Assembly: GCA_902787595.1 (NCBI GenBank)
Contig: CADAHD010000172.1
Coordinates: forward strand, 1 to 8,901
DNA: 8,901 bases
Direction of reading: 5' to 3'
From: an uncultured Lachnospiraceae bacterium
GTDB lineage: Bacteria; Bacillota_A; Clostridia; Lachnospirales; Lachnospiraceae
Position 1 is the stretch's first letter, and each line of letters begins with the position of its first letter. The notes beneath the pieces are model-generated. The model was not told the DNA's origin and searched no databases. It saw only the letters and a program-made list of their open reading frames with translations. Position numbers and translations under genes: made by a program. Of this stretch, positions 1 through 6,143 are shown piece by piece.

Positions 1-339
1 CATGCAGCCTGCAGTAACTATGCCGCCTATCAGCACCTGTCCCTCGGCGCCTATATTCCAGAAACGCATCTTAAACGCAGGCGCCAGACCTATGGCTATG
101 CAGGCTAACATCATCATCTCTTTGACCGTAGCCCATATCCTGGTCTTTGTGCCGAAAGCGCCGGTGATCATTGTGCTGTATACTTCGAGAGGGTTTATCC
201 CCGTAATGGCAAAAATAAGCAGTCCGCAGACTATCAGGGCAATAGCCAGACTTATCAGCCTGACCGCTATTTTATTTCCCACAGGCATCACATCCCGCTT
301 AGCCAGCCTGATGAAAGGTTCTTTCTTCTCAGCCGCCAT
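1..339 (-). CDS. ABC transporter permease, BmpA-associated nucleoside/simple-sugar type (5' part only)
   Basis: This is the membrane-spanning subunit that would form the translocation pore for the substrate delivered by the upstream lipoprotein. Only the first 113 codons are in the window, with no stop before base 1. The visible part has a short charged N-terminus (MAAEKKEPFI...), a hydrophobic segment at about residues 24-46 and a second at about 74-88. It then has FWNIGAEGQ at about residues 93-101, a hallmark of this permease family (BPD_transp_2; compare B. subtilis NupP/YufP). The ATG at 339 lies in a TGATG overlap with the ATPase stop. An AAAGGAG ribosome site (348-354), which sits inside the last ATPase codons, lies 8 nt upstream, so translation is probably coupled. 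A second permease gene would be expected beyond the left edge. The family is clear; the substrate is not. Confidence 0.9.
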   Translation of the reverse strand, partial: MAAEKKEPFIRLAKRDVMPVGNKIAVRLISLAIALIVCGLLIFAITGINPLEVYSTMITGAFGTKTRIWATVKEMMMLACIAIGLAPAFKMRFWNIGAEGQVLIGGIVTAGCM

Positions 340-1877
340 CACTTTTTCTCCTTTCCGCCGCCATATGTAGTCATTAGCCTGCCTATGTCTTCTTTCTTTG
401 CGCTCTTTCCGTCCAGTATGCCGCTGACTCTGCCTCCGCACAATACCAGTATGCGGTCGCACAGTTCCATCAGCACATCCAGGTCTTCACCTACATAGAT
501 CACAGCTACTCCGGATGTTTTCTGCTCATTCAGAAGCCTGTAGATCGTATAGGATGTGTTGATATCCAGCCCCCTTACTGCATAGGCCGTCATCAAAACC
601 GCGGGAGATGCTGCGATCTCACGTCCCACCAGGACCTTCTGCACATTGCCTCCCGACAGGCGCCTGACAGGTGTGGATATTCCCGGAGTCACCACTTTAA
701 GTTCCTTTAATATCTGCTCCGCCAGCTCCTTAGGCTTTTTCTTATCGGTAAATATGGAATTGCCTTCGCTGTAATCCTTTAGCATCATATTTTCAGACAT
801 GCCCATGGAACCCACAAGGCCCATGCCCAGACGGTCCTCAGGCACAAAAGAAAGATGCACTCCCAGCTCCCTGATCTTTCTGGGGGTTAGTCCAAGCAAT
901 TCTCTTTCTTTATCGTCTTCCGGTGAATAGTAAGATATGGAAGAACCGGGCATGGTATTCTGAAGCCCGGCAACCGATTCCAGCAGTTCCTTCTGCCCGT
1001 TTCCGGATACGCCGGCAATGCCCAGGATCTCACCGCTGTATGCTTCAAAACTAACATCATCAAGCATCTTGATTCCGTCTGCGTTATAGCAGGAAAGATG
1101 CTCTACCTTAAGTCTTAATTTCTTATCCTTTACTTCGGGGCGTTCGATATTCAGCTCTACCTTCTCGCCCACCATCATCTCCGTAAGGCTTTCCTCTGTA
1201 GCATCCTTAGTAGCAACTGCATCTATATAGGCGCCTTTCCTCAATATAGCCACACGGTCTGATATGGAAAGCACTTCGTGCAGTTTATGCGTTATGATTA
1301 TCACGGTCTTTCCGTCTTTTTTCATATTGCGGATAACCGTAAACAGCCTTTCCGTCTCCTGCGGCGTGAGCACGGCGGTAGGCTCATCCAGTATCAGTAT
1401 ATCCGCTCCGCGGTATATCACCTTTATTATTTCAAGTGTCTGTTTTTCAGACACGCTCATGTCATATACTTTTTTATTCGGATCCATAACAAATCCGTAT
1501 TTATCGCATATGTCCTTGATCTGCGCGGCAACCGACCTCAGATCAAAAGGGCCTTTATTCTTTATTCCCACCACTACGTTTTCCGCAGCAGTAAAAACAT
1601 CCACCAGCTTAAAATGCTGATGGACCATACCTATCCCACACTCAAAAGCATCCTTGGGATCCCTGATATTAACGGCTTTGCCGTTTACGCTGATATGCCC
1701 GCTGTCCGGATAATAAATGCCGGAGAGCATATTCATCAATGTAGTCTTGCCGCTTCCGTTCTCTCCCAAAAGCGATAAGATCTCCCCCTTATAAATATCC
1801 ATGCTGACATTATCATTAGCCAGCACTTCACCGAAACTCTTGCTGACATTCCTTAAAGAAATAACCGCTTCTCCCAT
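339..1877 (-). CDS. ABC transporter ATP-binding protein with two NBDs (nucleoside/simple-sugar importer)
   Basis: This cytoplasmic ATPase powers the BmpA-type importer and resembles B. subtilis NupO/YufO. I chose the ATG at 1877 (512 aa) because GAGGG at 1883-1887 lies 5 nt upstream. The in-frame ATG at 1889 (516 aa) directly follows a terminator U-tract and has no ribosome site. The first NBD is complete: Walker A GENGSGKT (38-45), Q-loop Q87, a divergent signature SVSEKQ (141-146), Walker B LILDEP (161-166) and switch histidine H197. The second NBD is degenerate: its P-loop reads GVSGNGQK (289-296), the signature LSGGN (408-412) is kept, the Walker B carboxylates are absent (LMTAYAVRGLD) and YVGED occupies the H-loop position. 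Degeneracy of the second NBD is usual in this family, so a single functional ATP site is inferred. It is the second gene of the operon, after an internal terminator. Confidence 0.95.
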   Translation of the reverse strand: MGEAVISLRNVSKSFGEVLANDNVSMDIYKGEILSLLGENGSGKTTLMNMLSGIYYPDSGHISVNGKAVNIRDPKDAFECGIGMVHQHFKLVDVFTAAENVVVGIKNKGPFDLRSVAAQIKDICDKYGFVMDPNKKVYDMSVSEKQTLEIIKVIYRGADILILDEPTAVLTPQETERLFTVIRNMKKDGKTVIIITHKLHEVLSISDRVAILRKGAYIDAVATKDATEESLTEMMVGEKVELNIERPEVKDKKLRLKVEHLSCYNADGIKMLDDVSFEAYSGEILGIAGVSGNGQKELLESVAGLQNTMPGSSISYYSPEDDKERELLGLTPRKIRELGVHLSFVPEDRLGMGLVGSMGMSENMMLKDYSEGNSIFTDKKKPKELAEQILKELKVVTPGISTPVRRLSGGNVQKVLVGREIAASPAVLMTAYAVRGLDINTSYTIYRLLNEQKTSGVAVIYVGEDLDVLMELCDRILVLCGGRVSGILDGKSAKKEDIGRLMTTYGGGKEKK

Positions 1878-1882
1878 GATAA

Positions 1883-1887
1883 CCCTC
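1883..1887 (-). promoter_or_regulatory. Ribosome binding site deciding the ATPase start
   Basis: GAGGG lies 5 nt before the ATG at 1877. It includes the last G of the alternative upstream ATG at 1889, so both starts cannot be used well at once. This supports the shorter protein beginning MGEAVISLR. Confidence 0.6.
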
Positions 1888-1894
1888 ATAATGT

Positions 1895-1922
1895 AAAAAA
1901 GGGGAGTGCGGTAACACTCCCC
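1895..1922 (-). terminator. Internal intrinsic terminator between the binding-protein and ATPase genes
   Basis: On the minus strand a perfect 8-bp stem, GGGGAGTG paired with CACTCCCC around a 6-nt loop TTACCG, is followed directly by TTTTTT. It starts 11 bp after the stop of the lipoprotein gene and ends just before the ATPase start. It should end most transcripts after the first gene and let a fraction through, giving an excess of binding protein over ATPase and permease. The hairpin is seen directly; partial readthrough is inferred because no separate promoter is visible for the ATPase. Confidence 0.88.
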
Positions 1923-1933
1923 TCATAATAATA

Positions 1934-3178
1934 TCAGTTAAGTTCTGTTATGCCGTCTATGCGAAGTGAAAATGCAGGCGCAGAGATATGCTCCGACTCA
2001 TGGAAATATCCGTCGCTTATGCACTCAAAACCATCATCGGTCTTGAAGCTGTCTACACTCTTGCCCTCAACAGTAAACTTGGATGTATCAAATACATGAA
2101 GTGAACCGCTCTTTATAGCAGCCTCAACCTCAGCTACCTTATCTGCTGTGCCTTCTGCGCAGGAATCACCCAGCTTGGTGATGCCTACGGCATCCTGAGA
2201 ATACCCCTCTGCCCAGTTGGTATCTATCTTCTGCCCTGCAAGTACCTGCTCAAATGCATGCTGATAGTAAACAGACCAGTTGTTAGTAGAAGAAGTAAGC
2301 GCTGCATTGGGTGCTACATTAAGCATGTCAACATTGTAACCTACGGAATAAGCAACCTTGCCTGAAGAAAGAGCTGCTTCTACAGCTGTAGGAGCGCCTG
2401 TTGAATCCGCATGCTGGCCAATGATAACACAGCCGTCAGCCATAAGCGCATTTGCGGTCTCGCCTTCCTTGGTGATATCAAACCAGGAATTGGTATATTT
2501 AACTTCCATGGATACATTCTGGTATACGGACTGAACTCCAAGGAAGAATGCGGTATAGCCCGAAACAACCTCTGCATAGGGATATGCGCCTACATAACCG
2601 ATGAGCACGTTTCCGTTTGCATCATAATTGTTGGCGCTGAGCTTATTATCAGCTACCAGTTCAGCTACCTTCATGCCTGCAACAACGCCCGATACATAAC
2701 GGCTTTCAAAGATATTAGTGAAAGCATTTGAGAAATTCTCCAGTCCGCTTGCTGCAGCAGTATCACCTGTCATGGAAACAAACTGCACATCGGGATACTC
2801 GCTGGCCACCTGCTGCATAAATGACTGATGTCCGTAACTGTTGGAGAAGATCGCGCTGCAGCCCTGATCCACAAGGTCTTTTGCTGCAGTCTCACAGCTC
2901 TCATCTTCCGGCACCGAATACTTCCAGACAATGTTTTCTTCGCCTATGCCTGTAGCTGCCGCTGCCTTCTTGATGCCTTCAATGTGCGCGTAAGTGTATC
3001 CTTCGTTCTCATCACCGACAAGGATAGCTCCGATCTTTACGCCGCCGTTACTGCCGGAAGCATTTCCGCTGTCGCCGTTATCTCCGGTATTTCCGGCCTC
3101 GCCTCCGCCGTTAGTGCAGGCTGCCATTGAAAATGCGGTCAGACCTGCCATTATCACACTCAAAATCCTCTTTTTCAT
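1934..3178 (-). CDS. bmpA: BmpA/Med-family substrate-binding lipoprotein of an ABC importer
   Basis: This is the extracytoplasmic, membrane-anchored receptor of the importer (414 aa). The N-terminus is a lipoprotein signal: MKKR, a hydrophobic core, then a MAAC lipobox with C21 as the lipidated residue. A Gly/Asn/Ser-rich linker (about 22-47) is typical of Gram-positive surface lipoproteins. The binding domain starts around residue 48 (VKIGAILVGDENEGYTY). It carries family-typical stretches such as GYVGAYPYAEVVSGY, WFDITKEGE and IIGQHADSTGAP. Family members bind purine nucleosides (B. subtilis NupN, Treponema PnrA), so a nucleoside is the best guess, but other ligands are possible. The start is supported by AGGAGG 6 nt before the ATG. 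It is the first gene of the operon, with its own promoter upstream and a terminator immediately after. Confidence 0.93.
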   Translation of the reverse strand: MKKRILSVIMAGLTAFSMAACTNGGGEAGNTGDNGDSGNASGSNGGVKIGAILVGDENEGYTYAHIEGIKKAAAATGIGEENIVWKYSVPEDESCETAAKDLVDQGCSAIFSNSYGHQSFMQQVASEYPDVQFVSMTGDTAAASGLENFSNAFTNIFESRYVSGVVAGMKVAELVADNKLSANNYDANGNVLIGYVGAYPYAEVVSGYTAFFLGVQSVYQNVSMEVKYTNSWFDITKEGETANALMADGCVIIGQHADSTGAPTAVEAALSSGKVAYSVGYNVDMLNVAPNAALTSSTNNWSVYYQHAFEQVLAGQKIDTNWAEGYSQDAVGITKLGDSCAEGTADKVAEVEAAIKSGSLHVFDTSKFTVEGKSVDSFKTDDGFECISDGYFHESEHISAPAFSLRIDGITELN

Positions 3179-3182
3179 AATT

Positions 3183-3189
3183 TCCTCCT
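3183..3189 (-). promoter_or_regulatory. Strong ribosome binding site of the lipoprotein gene
   Basis: TAGGAGGAAATTATG on the minus strand is a perfect AGGAGG core at good spacing. It is the strongest ribosome site in the window and fits a highly expressed binding protein. Confidence 0.85.
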
Positions 3190-3218
3190 AAAATTAAGTT
3201 GATATGGAAACAAGAAGT

Positions 3219-3247
3219 ATATTACAGCAAACAAATAAGCGTGTAAA
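3219..3247 (-). promoter_or_regulatory. Sigma-A promoter of the transporter operon
   Basis: A -35 box TTTACA (3242-3247) and a -10 box TAATAT (3219-3224) are separated by exactly 17 bp in an AT-rich stretch. The predicted start near 3212 gives a leader of only about 33 nt, too short for a purine riboswitch. I see no clear operator. The promoter lies just downstream of the terminator of the preceding gene, so the operon is an independent unit. Confidence 0.75.
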
Positions 3248-3264
3248 TAGTAATATTTCAAAAG

Positions 3265-3289
3265 AAAAAAAGGGCGCAGACCCTTTTTT
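3265..3289 (-). terminator. Terminator hairpin of the acyltransferase cassette, overlapping the stop codon
   Basis: On the minus strand AAAAAAGGG pairs with CCCTTTTTT around a 6-nt loop TCTGCG, and the T-run continues to seven. Only three GC pairs hold the core, but the A and U tracts extend the stem to 9 bp. The right end overlaps the TGA stop (3289-3291) of the SGNH gene. The symmetry would let it work in both directions, but no plus-strand gene points into it. Confidence 0.75.
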
Positions 3290-4335
3290 CATAAATAATG
3301 ACTATACCATTTTTCGGTTGCATTAAGAACATCTATGAGTTCATCGACATTACCGGCATCAACATGCCAGCCAAAGCCCTGTTCATAAAGTTTTTCATCA
3401 ACCTTTCCATCGTTAAAGACATCTATCAGGATATCGCCTATCTGCGCGGTATAATGGCTCGGATCGGTATAATTCGAATAATCTACGGTAATATCGTTGA
3501 CTCCGCTGAAATTGTAATAATCCGTAATCTGCGCCAGCTCCCTCATAAACTCCTGGTATCTCTGGGGTTTGGAAGCTATATAAGCTTTAAATAAAACAGG
3601 ATGCAGAAATACCACCAGTTCTATATCATTTTCATCACATATGCTCTTAAGTTCCCTTACGCTGTCAAGTGCTTTATCAAACTGCTCATCTGCATCGGGC
3701 GAATCACCTATGCTTGGCTGCGACCAGGCGCCTATCAGATAATCCATTCCGGGCAGGTCATAATCCATAGACCAGCCATATTCATAAAATATCCTGCCAA
3801 ATTCAGGGTTAACTTTATGCTTCCGGCTGGTATTTAATGATCGGAAAACATTTGCTGTATCTAAATGGGAAAGCAGGAATTTAAGCGGATGCGCCTTTGA
3901 ATATTCATAGCTCTGGCGCAGCGGATCGTCTTCCCTTCCCCTTGTATTCATGGTATAAGCCATGCTGTCTAATCCCACATAGATCTTTTTAATATTTACA
4001 TTATTGGCGATCATCGTTTTGACATTATCCAGATGTTCCCACACTACCGCAGACGAATAAGTCATATTATAGCATTTCTCTCCCTCAAGCTTCTCCGTGT
4101 GTATAGAAGACACCCTGGAGCTTCCGAACATATAACTGTCAAATTTCTGCGGATTCTGCAGTATATATACCATCTTGATATAATTCTTGTCGGGTTCAAC
4201 TCCGTTATCTCTTATATCCAGCGGATGGAAAACATTATACGGATCGACAAGCAAGCAAAAAAGCAGGGTAAACGCAACACACGCGCTCCCCCATACAAAA
4301 ACCTTTATAATGAATTTTTTCATATCTTTATTCAT
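3289..4335 (-). CDS. Membrane-anchored SGNH-type acyltransferase partner protein (DltD/AlgX-like)
   Basis: This 348-aa protein has one N-terminal membrane segment (about residues 9-30) and an extracytoplasmic domain. It has the two landmarks of SGNH-fold enzymes: FGSSR (70-74), with a nucleophile-like serine early in the domain, and DPSH (291-294) near the C-terminus, matching the block V Asp-x-x-His. DltD, AlgJ/AlgX and PatB-type proteins share this plan and take acyl groups passed across the membrane by an MBOAT partner, attaching them to a cell-surface polymer. Such a partner gene, now broken, ends 11 bp upstream. I infer O-acylation of a wall or exopolysaccharide polymer; the polymer and acyl group cannot be read from sequence. 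About 50 residues follow the DxxH motif, ending in an acidic then Trp/Tyr-rich tail I do not recognise. Upstream GGGTGGCGGA is the probable ribosome site. A second ATG at codon 5 has no better site. Confidence 0.72.
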   Translation of the reverse strand: MNKDMKKFIIKVFVWGSACVAFTLLFCLLVDPYNVFHPLDIRDNGVEPDKNYIKMVYILQNPQKFDSYMFGSSRVSSIHTEKLEGEKCYNMTYSSAVVWEHLDNVKTMIANNVNIKKIYVGLDSMAYTMNTRGREDDPLRQSYEYSKAHPLKFLLSHLDTANVFRSLNTSRKHKVNPEFGRIFYEYGWSMDYDLPGMDYLIGAWSQPSIGDSPDADEQFDKALDSVRELKSICDENDIELVVFLHPVLFKAYIASKPQRYQEFMRELAQITDYYNFSGVNDITVDYSNYTDPSHYTAQIGDILIDVFNDGKVDEKLYEQGFGWHVDAGNVDELIDVLNATEKWYSHYL

Positions 4336-4346
4336 TCCGCCACCCG

Positions 4347-5306
4347 TTAAAACTGGAAATAAACAAATTCGGATTTTGATGATGCCTTAAACAGCATTAT
4401 TATCAGCAGCAAAAGCGCGTATATCGCATATCTTACAGCTTTGGGCCTCTCTCCCACCCAGGCGATCACATCAGTCTTTAATGACGCAAAGTCATAAACC
4501 GCCAGCAAAAGTATGCTGAAAGCTATCACTATTGACGGCAGCAGCCACAGATCCAGATTATTCTTAAAATATGATAAGCTGCCAAAACCTTCAAAGAGAT
4601 GCCCCAGTGAATACAGGGCATCCGATACCGATTGCGCCCTGAAAAATATACAGGATAAGGTAAACAGCGAAAAAGTTATCACAGTCGCGACAACCGCTCC
4701 GGCTTTATTCTCTCTGAACTTTTTTAAAGGCTTTTTAAATATGTTCTCTATTATCTGAAACACGCCCTGCGATGCGCCCCAGAGAACAAAATGCCAGGCA
4801 GCGCCATGCCAGAGCCCGCTGGCCGCAAAGACTATCAGCCAGTTGATATATTTACGCGCCGTTCCCTTGCGCCCGCCCCCAAGAGGTATGTACAGATAAT
4901 CACGAAACCAGCCTGAGAGTGAGATATGCCAGCGTCTCCAGCATTCCTCCACCGACTTTGAAAAGAAAGGGCTGTCAAAATTCTTCATGAGTTTTATGTT
5001 AAATAATCTTGCCGCGCCGATGGCTATATCCGAATACCCCGAGAAGTCACAATATATCATTATCGAACAGAAAACAGCGCCTATGATCAGATCGATCCCC
5101 GTATGAGCGTGTATATCCCCGTAGAGCCTGTCGATATATGCAACCAACACATCGGCGATCACCAGTTTTTTATAATATCCCCAGGCCATGAGTTTGAGTC
5201 CGTAGGTAGCTTCTTTATAATCGAATGAATGAGCTTTTTTGATCTGCGGCAGCAGATTCGTGCTTCGTTCTATAGGACCGGCCACAAGCTGGGGAAAGAA
5301 AGACAC
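4347..5306 (-). CDS. C-terminal half of the disrupted MBOAT acyltransferase, with the catalytic His
   Basis: This 319-codon frame, counted from a GTG at 5306, holds the conserved core of the family. It has SFFPQLVAGPIERS at its start, CDFSGYSDIAIG (86-97), WRRWHISLS (123-131, H127) and GLWHGAAWH (165-172, H167 the expected MBOAT histidine), then several C-terminal membrane segments ending in FVYFQF. No ribosome site precedes the GTG and the TM segments before it are missing, so independent translation into a working enzyme is unlikely. It ends 11 bp before the SGNH partner gene, the usual MBOAT-SGNH arrangement. Confidence 0.65.
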   Translation of the reverse strand: MSFFPQLVAGPIERSTNLLPQIKKAHSFDYKEATYGLKLMAWGYYKKLVIADVLVAYIDRLYGDIHAHTGIDLIIGAVFCSIMIYCDFSGYSDIAIGAARLFNIKLMKNFDSPFFSKSVEECWRRWHISLSGWFRDYLYIPLGGGRKGTARKYINWLIVFAASGLWHGAAWHFVLWGASQGVFQIIENIFKKPLKKFRENKAGAVVATVITFSLFTLSCIFFRAQSVSDALYSLGHLFEGFGSLSYFKNNLDLWLLPSIVIAFSILLLAVYDFASLKTDVIAWVGERPKAVRYAIYALLLLIIMLFKASSKSEFVYFQF

Positions 5307-5703
5307 AAAAGCGGCGTAGGTAATAATAGAAATAGATATCGATCAGCAGAGCGCCACCGGAAATATTAAATCTTTGCATAAAAGCATTAACGCTCTCGCT
5401 TAGAAAGTTGAAGTATTTAAAATAGAATAAGAGCCCCAGACAGCCGATGCAGTTAAGAGCCACAAAGAGCTTCTGCTTTTTACGGCTCCCGTCCTTTTCA
5501 CGGCATCGCTCTATTCCCAGCGAGCACAGATAAGATATGAGTATGATCGCGATGATCAGCAAAAGATAAACAGCCTTCCAGCGCATATAAAAATAAAAAC
5601 TGGATATCATCAGAATAAACGGCCTGACTTTTTCAGGCAATACCCAGAATACAGCAAAGACTATTATCAGAAAAACAGCAAATTCAAGAGAATTAAACAG
5701 CAT
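5215..5703 (-). CDS. N-terminal half of the disrupted MBOAT acyltransferase
   Basis: Translation from the ATG at 5703 gives 162 residues. About 123 are genuine (MLFNSLEFAV to LLIDI), with hydrophobic segments near residues 8-22, 29-39, 46-62 and 80-96 and the family-typical FYFKYFNF at about 93-100. The last 39 or so residues (YFYYYLRR... to the stop) are the downstream gene sequence read in the wrong frame. A TTG at 5715 is also in frame, but the ATG at 5703, preceded at a distance by GGA (5711-5713), is the more natural start. Only 35 bp separate this ATG from the tmRNA 3' end. Confidence 0.65.
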   Translation of the reverse strand: MLFNSLEFAVFLIIVFAVFWVLPEKVRPFILMISSFYFYMRWKAVYLLLIIAIILISYLCSLGIERCREKDGSRKKQKLFVALNCIGCLGLLFYFKYFNFLSESVNAFMQRFNISGGALLIDIYFYYYLRRFCVFLSPACGRSYRTKHESAAADQKSSFIRL

Positions 5704-5738
5704 ATATATGTCCAAAAAAGACTAATTATTAATTTAAG

Positions 5739-6070
5739 TGGACCTGAGGGGAATTGAACCCCTGTCCGAAACACCCGCCCTTGCCCTTCTACTATCATAG
5801 TCGATGATCAGACATTCCCTCTGCCGTTATGTCATCGACAACGTAACGGTTTCAGTAGCTTCATGGATCTGCCATATGCTCAAAGCTTTGCATATGCGTT
5901 TCCTGCAAACCGACGCCCTTACCCCGATGTGCAGGTGCACCGGGAAGGACGGGCTGCCCTTAGGCAGCCAGTGCTAAATTATCTTCAGCGTTTAGTTTAA
6001 TTTTGGGTTTGACGCACTCCTGCGGATAGCTTCTTCAACTTAAGGTACCCCGTCGAAACCTGACAGGCCC
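5739..6070 (-). ncRNA. ssrA: tmRNA (transfer-messenger RNA)
   Basis: This single-piece tmRNA of 332 nt rescues stalled ribosomes: it is charged with alanine, then templates a degradation tag. The ends pair as a 7-bp acceptor stem, GGGCCTG with CAGGTCC, containing the G3-U pair recognised by alanyl-tRNA synthetase. Discriminator A is at 5739. The T arm (GTTCAATTC loop closed by GGGG/CCCC) and the 5' GGTTTCGACGGGG are standard. The tag reading frame runs from GCT at 5989 to TAA at 5960 and encodes AEDNLALAA, close to tags of other clostridia. The stop lies in a hairpin, GGCTGCC with GGCAGCC. The 3' CCA is not encoded (genomic A-CTT), so it must be added by tRNA nucleotidyltransferase. The gene lies directly downstream of smpB, its protein partner, and has its own promoter. 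Confidence 0.96.
5960..5989 (-). other. tmRNA tag-peptide reading frame (AEDNLALAA, then stop)
   Basis: Ten codons within ssrA, GCT GAA GAT AAT TTA GCA CTG GCT GCC TAA. The LALAA end is the signal recognised by ClpXP-type proteases. The resume codon is taken as GCT by comparison with other clostridial tags beginning AED or ADD. One codon earlier (AAC) is the only alternative worth considering. Confidence 0.85.
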
Positions 6071-6080
6071 ATATATTATT

Positions 6081-6092
6081 TTAAGCGCTTAA
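6081..6092. repeat. Perfect palindrome TTAAGCGCTTAA at the predicted ssrA start point
   Basis: This 12-bp perfect palindrome lies between the -10 box and the mature tmRNA 5' end and is centred on the predicted transcription start. Its central CG and symmetry resemble LacI/GalR-family operators; no such regulator gene is in the window. Confidence 0.6.
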
Positions 6093-6093
6093 C

Positions 6094-6122
6094 ATTATAT
6101 CGGATAACGCTGCGTATTTCAA
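6094..6122 (-). promoter_or_regulatory. Sigma-A promoter of ssrA
   Basis: TTGAAA (6117-6122) and a perfect TATAAT (6094-6099) are spaced by 17 bp. The predicted start near 6086-6088 leaves a leader of about 16-18 nt to be trimmed (RNase P) before the mature 5' end at 6070. This is the strongest promoter match in the window, as expected for an abundant RNA. It sits only about 20 bp after the smpB stop, so smpB transcripts also read through it. Confidence 0.85.
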
Positions 6123-6143
6123 TAACCCCGCAGCTTAAAATAT

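Larger units (their letters stand above)
4347..5703 (-). pseudogene. MBOAT-family membrane O-acyltransferase (AlgI/DltB-like), disrupted by an internal deletion and frameshift
   Basis: Read as one gene, both halves belong to one polytopic O-acyltransferase of about 475 aa, the family that hands acyl groups across the membrane to SGNH partners. The 5' frame is open from the ATG at 5703 to about ALLIDI (near 5332), then enters unrelated residues and stops at 5215. The 3' frame is homologous from about TYAAFVSFFPQ (near 5320) to the stop at 4347, and has a TGA just upstream of the junction. The stretch normally joining these parts, with a conserved LPxGISFY-type motif and a DVYRG-type loop of about 30 residues, is absent from all frames. 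The lesion is therefore a deletion of roughly 90-100 bp that is not a multiple of three, not a single-base slip. Both halves are otherwise free of stops, so the event is recent or an assembly error. Product inactive if real. Confidence 0.75.

Noticed and set aside
1264..1778. Overlapping plus-strand reading frames of 118 and 166 codons
   Set aside because: They lie antisense to the conserved ATPase gene, lack ribosome sites and encode no recognisable domain.
3190..3218. Purine riboswitch ahead of the nucleoside-type transporter
   Set aside because: The promoter leaves a leader of only about 33 nt, too short for the aptamer, and no conserved core is seen.
5215..5340. Programmed ribosomal frameshift joining the MBOAT halves
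   Set aside because: No slippery heptamer or stimulatory structure is evident, and about 30 conserved residues are missing, which frameshifting would not restore.
5714..5738. Intrinsic terminator of ssrA at the TTTTTT run
   Set aside because: The sequence before the run is AT-rich with no stable GC stem, so I could not support a terminator call.
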